Part shown: one piece after another, positions 33,229-41,495 of the stretch
How the letters are laid out: every line of letters begins with the position of its first letter
Numbering within the stretch: the first letter of the stretch is position 1
NCBI GenBank assembly: GCA_002529455.1
Contig: NYMS01000013.1
Span: forward strand, 1-64,000
DNA from: Glycomyces fuscus
GTDB lineage: Bacteria > Actinomycetota > Actinomycetes > Streptosporangiales > Streptosporangiaceae
Direction of reading: 5' to 3'
Length of the DNA: 64,000 bases
Translations under genes and position numbers: made by a program
Notes under the pieces: generated by a model
What the model saw: only the letters and a program-made list of their open reading frames with translations
What the model was told of the DNA's origin: nothing
The model's database searches: none

Positions 33229-34827
33229 ATGCCGGGAACCCCCCGCACCCCCGCCCCCGTGCCCACCCCCGCCGCGGCCGTCGGGGACACCACCCGGCGC
33301 CGGGCCCTGGTCGGCGGCGCGGCCACCCTGGGCGCCGTCGCCCTGGGCGCCGCCTGGAGCCCCGGGGCCCGCGCCGGGACCGTCCGCCGGTCGGGCGGCA
33401 TCGCCGAGCCCTTCACCCTCGGCGTCGCCTCCGGCGACCCCTTCCACAGCAGCGTCGTGCTCTGGACCCGTCTGGCCCCCAACCCCTTCGCCGAGGACGG
33501 ACTGGGCGGCATGCCCGACCGGCGGGTGGAGGTCGAGTGGCAGGTGTCGGAGGACGAGGGCTTCGGTCTCCTCGCCGCCTCCGGAACCGTGGAGACGGGC
33601 CCCGACGCCGCCCACTCGGTGCACGTGGAGGCGCAGGGGCTGCGGCCCGGCGCCGAGTACTTCTACCGTTTCCGCGTGGGCAACGAGATCAGCCAGGTCG
33701 GCCGCACCAGGACCGCCCCGCCCCCCGGGCTCCGGGTGGACCGGTTCTCCTTCGCGTTCGCCAGCTGCCAGAGCTACACCGCCGGGCACTACAACGCCCA
33801 GGCGCACCTGGCCGAGGAGGACCTGGACCTGGTCGCGTTCCTGGGCGACTACATCTACGAGACGGGCGGCCAGGGGAGCCTGGGCCGGGGCCACATCCCC
33901 GACCGGGAGGTCCGCTCCCTGGCCGAGTACCGCGTCCGGCACGCCCAGTACAAGAGCGACGCCAACCTCCAGGCCGCACACGCCGCCTTCCCGTGGGCGG
34001 TGGTCTTCGACGACCACGAGCTGGAGAACAACTGGGCCGACGACCGCTCCAACGGCGAGGACGTCCCGGCCGAGGAGTTCCTCCGCCGGCGCGCCCAGGC
34101 GCTCAAGGCCTACTACGAGCACATGCCGCTGCGCCGCGCCCAGAAGCCGGTCGGCCCGGACATGCAGCTCTACCGCAGGCTGGCCTTCGGCAACCTGGTG
34201 GACATGCACCTGCTCGACACCCGCCAGTACCGCGACCCGCAGGTGTCCGACGCCGAGCGCGGCGACCCCTCGCGCACCCTGCTCGGCGCCGAGCAGAAGC
34301 AGTGGCTGTGGGAGGGGCTGTCCTCGTCCCGGGCGCGCTGGAACGTGCTCGCCCAGCAGGTGTTCTTCTCCCAGCGCGACTTCGCCGAGGGCGAGGCGAC
34401 CAACTTCAGCAACGACGCCTGGGACAACTACCTCGTGGAGCGCAACGAGGTCCGCGACCGGCTCGCGCGCACACGCAACGGGGTGGTGATCACCGGCGAC
34501 GTGCACGCCAACTACGTGTGCGACGTCAAGGCCGACTTCGACGCCCCCGAGTCGGAGACGGTGGCCACCGAACTGGTGGGCACGTCCTTCACCAGCGGCG
34601 GCGACGGCACCGAGCAGGCCCCCGGCGACGCGGTGCAGCTGCGGGAGAACCCGCACATCAGGTTCGTCAACCGCAAGCGGGGCTACGTGCGCAACGTCGT
34701 CACGCCCACCGAGTGGACGGCCGACTACCGCGTCGTGGACCACGTGAGCGAGCCCGGGTCGCCCATCCGCGACCGGGCGCGGTTCGTGATCGAGGACGGT
34801 GTGGCGGGCGTGCGCTCCGAGGGGTGA
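33229..34827 (+). CDS. phoD: Secreted PhoD-type alkaline phosphatase
   Basis: Tat-exported phosphodiesterase/phosphatase of 532 residues. ATG at 33229 after AGGAGACC. The signal has the twin arginine in TTRRRALVGGAATLGAVAL (residues 21-39) and ends near GARAG. An N-terminal Ig-like PhoD domain (FTLGVASGDPFHSSVVLWTR) precedes the metallophosphatase: FASCQSYTAGHYNAQAHLAE, AFLGDYIYE, WAVVFDDHELENNWADD, and VVITGDVHANYV, which carry the Fe and Ca ligands. It releases phosphate from esters, teichoic acids or phospholipids outside the cell. PHO-box-like repeats lie upstream, and a strong terminator follows. Confidence 0.93.
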   Translation: MPGTPRTPAPVPTPAAAVGDTTRRRALVGGAATLGAVALGAAWSPGARAGTVRRSGGIAEPFTLGVASGDPFHSSVVLWTRLAPNPFAEDGLGGMPDRRVEVEWQVSEDEGFGLLAASGTVETGPDAAHSVHVEAQGLRPGAEYFYRFRVGNEISQVGRTRTAPPPGLRVDRFSFAFASCQSYTAGHYNAQAHLAEEDLDLVAFLGDYIYETGGQGSLGRGHIPDREVRSLAEYRVRHAQYKSDANLQAAHAAFPWAVVFDDHELENNWADDRSNGEDVPAEEFLRRRAQALKAYYEHMPLRRAQKPVGPDMQLYRRLAFGNLVDMHLLDTRQYRDPQVSDAERGDPSRTLLGAEQKQWLWEGLSSSRARWNVLAQQVFFSQRDFAEGEATNFSNDAWDNYLVERNEVRDRLARTRNGVVITGDVHANYVCDVKADFDAPESETVATELVGTSFTSGGDGTEQAPGDAVQLRENPHIRFVNRKRGYVRNVVTPTEWTADYRVVDHVSEPGSPIRDRARFVIEDGVAGVRSEG

Positions 34828-34831
34828 GAAC

Positions 34832-34863
34832 GCCGGGGGCGTGGACACGACCACGCCCCCGGC
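34832..34863. terminator. Two-way hairpin terminator after phoD
   Basis: 13-bp perfect stem (34832-34844 with 34851-34863), 6-base loop; with one bulged A it extends by four further pairs (GAAC/GTTC). It lies between phoD (ends 34827) and the convergent Uma2 gene (ends 34883). Confidence 0.8.
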
Positions 34864-34882
34864 ACGTTCTCGGTTGCCGGTG

Positions 34883-35494
34883 TCAGCGGGGTCCGCGCCA
34901 GATACCTGTCAGGTCCACGTCGACGTCGAACGGAGCGGACACCTTGAGGCGGCCGCGATGAACCGTGGGCCTGGCGTACCCCCCGGTGGGGGCGAGTTCA
35001 TGAGCGAACACCACGGCTTCGTTCCCGTCCTGCTGAACCAACCAGAAGTGTGGTATGCCCGCTTCGGCGTAGATTTCGGGTTTGCGCTGGCGGTCACGGA
35101 GCTCCGACTCGGGGGAGACGACCTCGACTGCGAGCAGCACTGCCTCCGGCGGAAGCCAGGTTCCGTCCAGGTCACCGATCGCCTGGGCCTGTACGACGAG
35201 CAGGTCCGGTTCGGGACGCTGCCGTTGACCGATCCGGACGGTCATCTCTCGGCAGACCACCAAATGTTCAGGTGCTTGCCCGTGCAGTGTCCGGTCCAGG
35301 AGCGACAACACGAAGGTGTGGAAGAACTTCTGAGGGGCCACCAGTACCAGGCTTCCGTCGATGAGTTCGGTGTGCGGCGGAAGATCCGGGATGTTGTCCA
35401 GGTCGTCGGCGGTGAATCCCTCCGGAGGCGGGGTCAGCGGCTCGTACCGGGATCCGGTGGAGGGCTGGCGTTCGGCCACAGGGGAAACGGGCAT
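34883..35494 (-). CDS. Uma2-family PD-(D/E)XK protein (copy 1)
   Basis: Protein of 203 residues from the ATG at 35494, with GGAGG seven bases upstream; the frame is open further. The Uma2/DUF820 nuclease-like core is clear: DLPPHTELIDGSLVLVAPQK, QRPEPDLLVV (Asp), VLLAVEVVSPESELRDRQRK (Glu and Lys), then YAEAGIPHFWLV. The family is annotated as endonuclease from its fold; its cellular role is unproven and copies are numerous in actinomycetes and cyanobacteria. A second copy at 49375-49950 shares the N-terminal DLPPHTELIDGSLVLV block. No toxin-antitoxin partner is visible next to it; the neighbours are phoD and a DtxR regulator. Its composition is less GC-rich than the surrounding genes. Confidence 0.85.
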   Translation of the reverse strand: MPVSPVAERQPSTGSRYEPLTPPPEGFTADDLDNIPDLPPHTELIDGSLVLVAPQKFFHTFVLSLLDRTLHGQAPEHLVVCREMTVRIGQRQRPEPDLLVVQAQAIGDLDGTWLPPEAVLLAVEVVSPESELRDRQRKPEIYAEAGIPHFWLVQQDGNEAVVFAHELAPTGGYARPTVHRGRLKVSAPFDVDVDLTGIWRGPR

Positions 35495-35577
35495 GTCGCT
35501 GCCTCCGGTCGTCGGATCGTTCTCGTCACCCACGGTAGCCACATCCTTCGGGTAGCGACGGCGTTTCCGGGAAGCTC

Positions 35578-36279
35578 CTACCCCCGGTCGTCGGGGCTGA
35601 TCCACAGGGCCTCGGCGGCCACCAGGCCCAGGGCCTGGGAGCGCTCGGAAGCGTCCTCGTCGGGGCCCACGGTGATCTGCATCGACCCGGCGTAGGGGCG
35701 GCGCTCGACCACCTCCACGCGCATCCCGATGCCGATCTCGATGTCGGCCAGGTAGCGCAGCAGGTCGGGGTCGGTGTCGTTGACGCGCACGATCACGCCG
35801 CTGACGCCCTTCTCCGCCTCCGACAGCAGCAGGCTCTCGCGCTCGACGATGTGGCCGTCGCGGGTGGGGATGGGGTCGCCGTGCGGGTCGACCACGGGGT
35901 CGCCCAGGTGGTGGGCGATGCGGTCGACGAACTTGTCCGAGACCACGTGTTCGAGGATCTCGGCCTCGTCGTGCACCTCGTCCCAGGAGTAGCCCAGCTC
36001 GGCGACCAGGTAGGTCTCCAGAAGGCGATGGCGGCGCAGCACCGACAGGGCCGCCTTGGTTCCGGGCTCGGTGAGGTTGACCGCGCCGTAGCGCCGGTGC
36101 TCCACCAGACCCAGTTCGCCGAGTTTGCGCAGCATGCCCGACACCGAGGAATTGGACACCGACAGGCGCTCGGCCATGCGGGAGATGGTCACCGGCCCGG
36201 TGCCGCGTTCCTGGAGGTCGTAGATGACCTTCACGTAGTCCTCAACCGACGTGGACGGTCGTGTCGGTGCGTTGTCCAT
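35578..36279 (-). CDS. DtxR/MntR-family metal-dependent repressor
   Basis: Metal-sensing regulator of 233 residues. Winged helix at 8-70 (SVEDYVKVIYDLQERGTGPV, ERLSVSNSSVSGMLRKL), dimer and metal-binding region at 75-145 (LSVLRRHRLLETYLVAELGY, DEVHDEAEILEHVVSD, HLGDPVVDPHGDPIPT with the His and Glu ligands), and a C-terminal FeoA/SH3-like domain (VIVRVNDTDPDLLRYLADI). This full three-domain form is typical of DtxR, IdeR and actinobacterial MntR. It binds Fe2+ or Mn2+ and then represses genes at palindromes with TTAGG-like half-sites. The palindrome over the start of the Mn importer at 10.95 kb is a candidate target. It is divergent from the potassium-channel gene. Confidence 0.92.
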   Translation of the reverse strand: MDNAPTRPSTSVEDYVKVIYDLQERGTGPVTISRMAERLSVSNSSVSGMLRKLGELGLVEHRRYGAVNLTEPGTKAALSVLRRHRLLETYLVAELGYSWDEVHDEAEILEHVVSDKFVDRIAHHLGDPVVDPHGDPIPTRDGHIVERESLLLSEAEKGVSGVIVRVNDTDPDLLRYLADIEIGIGMRVEVVERRPYAGSMQITVGPDEDASERSQALGLVAAEALWISPDDRG

Positions 36280-36403
36280 GACCGTAACCGTATCGCGGAC
36301 CGCTCACCAGCCACCATGTGAGCACCGGGCCTGTGGACAACACGGACGGGCGGAAGGGTACCCGGGTGTGGCCTGGGAGAACGGGGTTTGGTCGAATCGG
36401 GGG

Positions 36404-37207
36404 GTGGAACAGCACAGCACATCCCCTTCCCGATCCGAGGACCGCCTGAAACGCTGGCGGTCCGCGACCGAACTGCCGCTGGTCTTCGCGGCCCTGGTGT
36501 TCATCGGCGCCTACGCCTGGCCCGCCGTCGACCCCGGCCTGTCCCCGCACTGGCAGGAGCTGTGCGGGGTGCTCATCGCGGCCGTGTGGGCGGTCTTCGC
36601 CGTCGACTACGCCGTACGCCTGTACCTGTCACCGGACCGGTGGGCCTTCGTACGGCAGAACCTGCTGGACCTGCTGATCGTGGTACTGCCGGTGCTGCGC
36701 CCCCTGCACCTGGTCCGGCTCCTGACCGTCGTGTCCCTGCTGCACCGGCACATGTCGGTGTCCCTGCGCGGGCACGTACTGCTGTACACCGCGGGCATCA
36801 CCGTCGTCATGCTCGTCATGGCCTCGGTGAGCGTCCTGCGCGCGGAGCAGGGCGACCCCGACGCCAACATCACCACGCTCGCCGACGCGTTCTGGTGGTC
36901 GCTGGTGACGGTGTCCACCGTCGGCTACGGAGACCTGTACCCGGTCACCAGCACGGGCCGCCTGATCGCCGCCTTCCTCTTCGTCATGGGCATCGGCCTG
37001 CTCGGCGTCATCACCGGAACGCTGTCCACGTGGCTGGTCCAGCGCGTGGAGGACGACACCGAGACGCGCGAGCGGGCCGCCGACGAGAACACCGCGCGGC
37101 AGCTGCGCGAGCTCACCGAGCAGGTCCGCGAGCTGAGGGCCGAGCTGGGCCGCGCCGGCGCGGCGGCCGAACCGGCGCCGCCGGAGAGCGGGCGGACCGA
37201 TCCGTGA
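36404..37207 (+). CDS. Voltage-gated-like potassium channel
   Basis: Membrane channel of about 267 residues with six helices: LPLVFAALVFIGAYAW (S1), GVLIAAVWAVFAVDYAVRLY (S2), NLLDLLIVVLPVL (S3), LVRLLTVVSLLHRHMS (S4, only a few positive charges), LLYTAGITVVMLVMASVSVL (S5), and LIAAFLFVMGIGLLGVITGT (S6). Between the last two is the pore ADAFWWSLVTVSTVGYGDLY with the selectivity filter TVGYGD. A C-terminal coiled coil (ARQLRELTEQVRELRAELGR) may help tetramer formation. It conducts K+ across the cytoplasmic membrane. Start uncertain: GTG at 36404, or GTG at 36368 with 12 extra residues; neither has a good ribosome site. Confidence 0.88.
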   Translation: MEQHSTSPSRSEDRLKRWRSATELPLVFAALVFIGAYAWPAVDPGLSPHWQELCGVLIAAVWAVFAVDYAVRLYLSPDRWAFVRQNLLDLLIVVLPVLRPLHLVRLLTVVSLLHRHMSVSLRGHVLLYTAGITVVMLVMASVSVLRAEQGDPDANITTLADAFWWSLVTVSTVGYGDLYPVTSTGRLIAAFLFVMGIGLLGVITGTLSTWLVQRVEDDTETRERAADENTARQLRELTEQVRELRAELGRAGAAAEPAPPESGRTDP

Positions 37208-37399
37208 GCGCCCGGCGCCACAGGGATCCCGGCGCGTCACACGGTGCCCGACCGCCCCGGCGGGGGGAGGGCCTGCCCGCCGCGCCGGCGTGGCGACCGG
37301 CGCCCGGCCCGGGAGTCCTCCGGCGGGGCGGACAGGAGTACGCGCGCCGCCGGCGCGTTCCCCCGTCCCCGCCGCTGGCGGGGCGGCGCGCGGAGGCGC

Positions 37400-38239
37400 T
37401 CACCCCGGGCGGCGTGCGACCACCGAGAAGTTCAGCGGGATCCTGGGCGCGCCCTCGGGCAGCCGCCAGCCCTCGGGGCACTCCACGAGGCCGGGGAAGG
37501 CGGGCCAGTCCATGAACGGGTGCTCTCCGAGCGCCTCGACGACCAGCCCGGCCTCCAGCAGAGCGCCCGTCACCTCCGCCAGGTCGTGGCGCCACTGGTG
37601 GTTGACGGTGTGCGTGATGGCGCCCGCGGGCCCGTCGGTGTAGGTGGCCGCGTCGTCGTGGACGTTCGCGCCCCCGCCGCTGAGGTAGTCGCCGGTCACC
37701 TGCCAGGGTACGAAGTCCAGGGCCCCCAGGATCGGGTGGTCGTCGCGGATCGCGAACACCCCGCCCGGTTCCAGCAGGTCGTGGACCGACCGGGCCCACG
37801 ACCGCAGTTCGGGGAGCCACACGATGGTCCCGGCGCTGGTCACGATCACCTCGAACCGCCGGTGGACGACCCGGGAGGCGGTGCGTGCGTCACCCTCGAC
37901 CCAGGTGACCCGCGCGCCGACGGCGTCGGCGATGCGCCGGGCGTGGGCCAGCGAGTTCGGCGACAGGTCCAGGCCGTGGACGTCCACGGCGCCCGACCGG
38001 GCCCAGCAGACGGTGTCGGTGCCGATGTGGCACTGGAGGTGCAGCAGCGATTTTCCCGCCACCGTCCCGCCCTCCAGGTGGGGCGCGAGGACCGCGAGGT
38101 CGTTGCGCGCGACCGGGGACCCGCGCGACGGATCCGCGATCAACCCGTCCACGTCGTACATCGTCGACCGCGCGTGGACGTCGGCGCGCTGGTCCCAGTT
38201 CGCGCGGTTCTGGGAGACCGCCCTGTCGTGCTCGCTCAC
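37400..38239 (-). CDS. SAM-dependent class I methyltransferase
   Basis: Cytoplasmic protein of 279 residues, GTG start at 38239 with GGGCAGGC upstream. Motif I is unusual: SLLHLQCHIGTDTVCWARSG instead of the common LDxGCGxG, a form known from a group of actinobacterial and proteobacterial methyltransferases. It is followed by VHGLDLSPNSLAHARRIADA (motif II acid Asp) and LEPGGVFAIRDDHPI. The methyl acceptor is unknown. It has no operon partner; the NTF2-like gene lies 175 bases upstream on the same strand. Confidence 0.85.
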   Translation of the reverse strand: MSEHDRAVSQNRANWDQRADVHARSTMYDVDGLIADPSRGSPVARNDLAVLAPHLEGGTVAGKSLLHLQCHIGTDTVCWARSGAVDVHGLDLSPNSLAHARRIADAVGARVTWVEGDARTASRVVHRRFEVIVTSAGTIVWLPELRSWARSVHDLLEPGGVFAIRDDHPILGALDFVPWQVTGDYLSGGGANVHDDAATYTDGPAGAITHTVNHQWRHDLAEVTGALLEAGLVVEALGEHPFMDWPAFPGLVECPEGWRLPEGAPRIPLNFSVVARRPG

Positions 38240-38414
38240 GCCTGCCCGCCCCGCTCCGTGTGTGCGGGCGGTGGTGTGCGCGGACGGACGGCGCCGCCCG
38301 CACCGGAAAGTCCCGCGCGCCGGAGGAGGGCCCCGGACGCGCCGCCCGATGGTACAGCTCCGCCCGCCCGTCCCGCCGGGGTTTTCCGGACGCGTGCTCG
38401 CCACCGCACGGGGC

Positions 38415-38807
38415 TCAGGGCACGGGCGTGCCCTGGTGGTGGTACATCCGCCACGCGCCGTCCGCGCCCCGGCGCCACAGGGAACTGCGCAGGGTCCGCG
38501 CCCCGCCGGCCTCGGTGGCGTAGGTCAGGTGCACCAGGCCCGGGGCGAGCAGCCGTCCCACCATGTCGGTGACCCGCACCCGGCGGCGGCCCGGCCCGGC
38601 CGTGTCCGGGCCGTCCATGGCGGGCAGCTCGGCCAGCAGCGACTTCCGGTCCCAGCGCCTGCCCGACCTGCCCACCTCGGTGAAATCGGGGTCCAGCAGC
38701 TCCCCGGCGAGCCTGCGCGAGGCGCGCACGTGCGGCTCCAGCAGCCGCAGCTCCCCCTCGATCACCCGCTGGACCGCCTCGCCCGCCCCGCCCTCGGCTC
38801 CGTACAT
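38415..38807 (-). CDS. NTF2-like/DUF4440 protein
   Basis: Small cytoplasmic protein of 130 residues with the cone-shaped NTF2 fold pattern: VIEGELRLLEPHVRASRRLA, then DPDFTEVGRSGRRWDRKSLL (the DUF4440 mark, DxFxxxGxxG), VGRLLAPGLVHLTYATE, and a C-terminal SLWRRGADGAWRMYHHQGTP. Proteins of this group act as small-molecule binding or hydrolysing domains; many have no defined function. Single gene upstream of, and co-directional with, the methyltransferase gene. ATG at 38807. Confidence 0.82.
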   Translation of the reverse strand: MYGAEGGAGEAVQRVIEGELRLLEPHVRASRRLAGELLDPDFTEVGRSGRRWDRKSLLAELPAMDGPDTAGPGRRRVRVTDMVGRLLAPGLVHLTYATEAGGARTLRSSLWRRGADGAWRMYHHQGTPVP

Positions 38808-39038
38808 ACTCGTCCCCCCGTCCAGAGAACACCGGTGAACGTGCGCCCGTGGTCAACATACGGCCGGTTCCGCTCGCCGCGGTGCCTCGACAACCTGTGG
38901 TGGCGCTCCGTCCGTCCCCGCCCCGGCCCCCCGCGCCCTCCGCGCCGCGGTACGGGGTTCAGGCGTCGCCTTCGCGGGCGGGGCGCAGGTGGTCCAGCTC
39001 CCCCGGCCCGACCGGATAGGGACGCCCGCCGGGGCCGG

Positions 39039-41087
39039 TCAGCGCGCGCGGGCGGGGACGGCGGCCTTGAGCAGCATCTCCTCGTACTCCTCCTCGGGGT
39101 CGGAGTCCAGCACGACCGCCCCGCCCGCCCCGATGGTCAGCTCCCCGCCGGTGAGCACGGCGGTGCGGATGACGATGCTGAGGTCGACCGCGCCGGAGGA
39201 GGACACGTAGCCCAGCGCGCCGGAGTAGATCCCGCGCGCGGAGGACTCCAGGCGGTCGAGGATGCGCATGGTGCGCTCCTTGGGGGCGCCGGTCATCGAC
39301 CCGCCGGGGAAACAGGCGCGGACCGCCTCCACGGCCGACACCTCCGGCCGCAGCGCGCCCCGCACGGTGGAGACCAGCTGGTGCACGGTGGCGTAGGACT
39401 CGGTGTACATGAACGCGGGCACCTCGACGGTGCCGACCTCGCACACCCGTCCCAGGTCGTTGCGGAGCAGGTCGACGATCATGAGGTTCTCGGCCCGGGT
39501 CTTGGCGCCGGTGCGCAGCTCCCGGGCCGCCCGCGCGTCGGCGTCCGGGTCGGGGTGGCGCGGCGCGGTGCCCTTGATGGGGCGGCTCTCGGCCGTGCGG
39601 TCGCCGTCCACCCGCAGGAAGCGCTCGGGTGAGGCGCTGAGCACGCTCGTGGGACCCAGGCGCAGCAGGGCGGCGTAGGGCGCGGGGCTGGCGGCGCGCA
39701 GACGGCGGTAGGAGTCCAGGTCGTCCCCGCCGTGGGGCAGGCGGACCCGGTTGGTCAGGCAGATCTCGTAGCTCTCCCCGGCCGTGAGCTCGGCCAGGCA
39801 CTCCTTGACGTCGGCGACGTAGTCCTCGCGCGGGCGCTCCAGCAGGCGGGCCGGGTCTGCGGCCGGGCCGGGGACGGGGGCGGGCGCGGGCAGCGGCGGC
39901 AGGTCGGTGAGGGCGGCCAGGGTCGCGTCGATCCATGCGTCGCCGTCGGGGAGGCCGTCGGCGCACACCGCGTAGGTGCGGTTCTCGTGGTGGTCGACGG
40001 CCACGAACCGGTCGCAGCGCATCCACACGGCGTCGGGCTCGGGCGAGGTGTGGGCGCGGTCGCCGCCGCAGTCGGCCTTGAGCTCGTAGCCGAGGTAGCC
40101 GACGTACCCTCCGGCGAAGTCGAAGGGCAGACCGCAGGGCGAGGGGCGGGGAACGCGGCGGTCGAGGGCGTCGAAGACGCTGCCGGGCTCGTGGTGTTCG
40201 GTGCCGTCCGCGGCGCGCACCGTGACGGGGCCGCCGACACGGTAGGTGAGCACCTCGCCGGTGGCGGCGCCGAGGAAGGAGAAGCGCGCGGGGCCCCCGG
40301 GGCGGGAGCTGTCCAGCCAGAACGCGTACCCGGCGTCGCCGTACAGGCGGGCGAAGGCGGCTTCGGCGTCCACGGCCAGGGGGAGTCCGCGCGTGCGGAC
40401 GGCGGGGGCGGGGCGTTCCCCGTGCGCGGTCGCCGGGGCCTTCCCGGTCCGCGCGGTCGCGTTCTCGCCGGGGGGCGGCGCCGCGAGCGCGGCCGGGGTG
40501 GCGGCGGTGCGAGGACGGGCCAGGTCCAGGAAGTTCGCGACCAGCTCGGCGCCGTGCTCGCTGGCGACCGACTCGGGGTGGAACTGCACGCCCCAGCGGG
40601 GCAGCGTGCGGTGCTCCAGGCCCATGACCACGCCGTCCTCGGCCCAGGCGGTGGCCGCCAGTGCCTCGGGCAGGGGCTCGGAGACGGCCAGGGAGTGGTA
40701 GCGCACGGCGGTGAGGTCCTGGGGCAGGCCCGCGAACAGGCCCGTGCCGGTGTGCCGGACCCGGGTGAGGTGGCCGTGGCGGGGCCGGGGGGCCGAGACC
40801 ACGTCCGCTCCGGCCAGGTGGGCGATCGCCTGGTGGCCCAGGCACACTCCCAGGACGGGCAGCCGGGTGTGGGCCAGGAGTTCGGGTACGCGGCCCAGGT
40901 CGCCCGGCCGCTGGGGGCGGCCCGGTCCCGGGGAGACGACCACGGCGTCCGCGTTCGCGGGGTCGATCTCGTCCCAGCGGGGGTCGTCGTGGGTGAGCAC
41001 CGCGGGGGTCCGGCCGAGGACGCGCGCCAGGAGCTGGAAGAGGTTGTAGGTGTAGGAGTCGTGGTTGTCCACGAGGAGGACGCGCAT
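39039..41087 (-). CDS. pabAB: Fused aminodeoxychorismate synthase (PabA-PabB)
   Basis: Bifunctional enzyme of 682 residues that converts chorismate and glutamine to 4-amino-4-deoxychorismate, the precursor of p-aminobenzoate. Residues 1-190 are the glutaminase: VDNHDSYTYNL, VVSPGPGRPQ, Cys82 in GVCLGHQAIA, His170 and Glu172 in FHPES. A Pro/Ala-rich linker joins the synthase half (about 240-680): YEICLTNRV, AESRPIKGT, where the Lys of PIKGT marks aminodeoxychorismate synthase against PIAGT in anthranilate synthase, then LMIVDLLRNDLGRVC and GSMTGAPKERTM. ATG at 41087 after AAGGGTGGGT. No pabC is adjacent. Such fusions serve folate or antibiotic pathways; the context here does not decide. Confidence 0.94.
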   Translation of the reverse strand: MRVLLVDNHDSYTYNLFQLLARVLGRTPAVLTHDDPRWDEIDPANADAVVVSPGPGRPQRPGDLGRVPELLAHTRLPVLGVCLGHQAIAHLAGADVVSAPRPRHGHLTRVRHTGTGLFAGLPQDLTAVRYHSLAVSEPLPEALAATAWAEDGVVMGLEHRTLPRWGVQFHPESVASEHGAELVANFLDLARPRTAATPAALAAPPPGENATARTGKAPATAHGERPAPAVRTRGLPLAVDAEAAFARLYGDAGYAFWLDSSRPGGPARFSFLGAATGEVLTYRVGGPVTVRAADGTEHHEPGSVFDALDRRVPRPSPCGLPFDFAGGYVGYLGYELKADCGGDRAHTSPEPDAVWMRCDRFVAVDHHENRTYAVCADGLPDGDAWIDATLAALTDLPPLPAPAPVPGPAADPARLLERPREDYVADVKECLAELTAGESYEICLTNRVRLPHGGDDLDSYRRLRAASPAPYAALLRLGPTSVLSASPERFLRVDGDRTAESRPIKGTAPRHPDPDADARAARELRTGAKTRAENLMIVDLLRNDLGRVCEVGTVEVPAFMYTESYATVHQLVSTVRGALRPEVSAVEAVRACFPGGSMTGAPKERTMRILDRLESSARGIYSGALGYVSSSGAVDLSIVIRTAVLTGGELTIGAGGAVVLDSDPEEEYEEMLLKAAVPARAR

Positions 41088-41242
41088 ACCCACCCTTTTC
41101 GTCCGGATCGCGACAACCCAGGTTACGGCGATCCGGACGGAGGCGGTTGTCCACAGGAGGGAGGAAGCCCCTGGAGAAGGATTCCCGGTGCGGGTACACA
41201 AGAGGGGGAAAGGGCGGTTCTTCCGGGAGTGGGGAGCAGACG

Positions 41243-41491
41243 ATGACCTACATCATGGCCGCGGTCGTGATCCTGATCATGGTGGCGCTGGGCGTCTTCT
41301 TCGTCGTCACGGTGGCGTCCGTGGCGGGGGCGGCCCGTGCCGACATCGGCCGCCCGGGGAGGCGCCGGGCCTCCGCCGCGCCCACGCCGCAGGCCGTGGA
41401 CGCGGCGGAGGAGGAGTTGCGGCTCAGATACGCGCGTGGCCAGATCGACCGCGAGGAGTTCCTCCAGCGCAAGATCGACCTGGAGCGCTGA
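41243..41491 (+). CDS. Small membrane protein with SHOCT domain
   Basis: Protein of 82 residues from the ATG at 41243 (GGGGAG seven bases upstream). One N-terminal membrane helix (IMAAVVILIMVALGVFFVVT) is followed by a basic linker and a C-terminal SHOCT motif (EELRLRYARGQIDREEFLQR, residues 58-77), a short oligomerisation module found at the ends of many bacterial proteins. Role unknown. It faces the pabAB gene and is convergent with the sugar porter gene, with only four bases between them. Confidence 0.8.
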   Translation: MTYIMAAVVILIMVALGVFFVVTVASVAGAARADIGRPGRRRASAAPTPQAVDAAEEELRLRYARGQIDREEFLQRKIDLER

Positions 41492-41495
41492 GTTC

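Noticed and set aside
39039..41087. Anthranilate synthase instead of aminodeoxychorismate synthase
   Set aside because: The PIKGT motif with Lys is diagnostic for PabB; TrpE has PIAGT.
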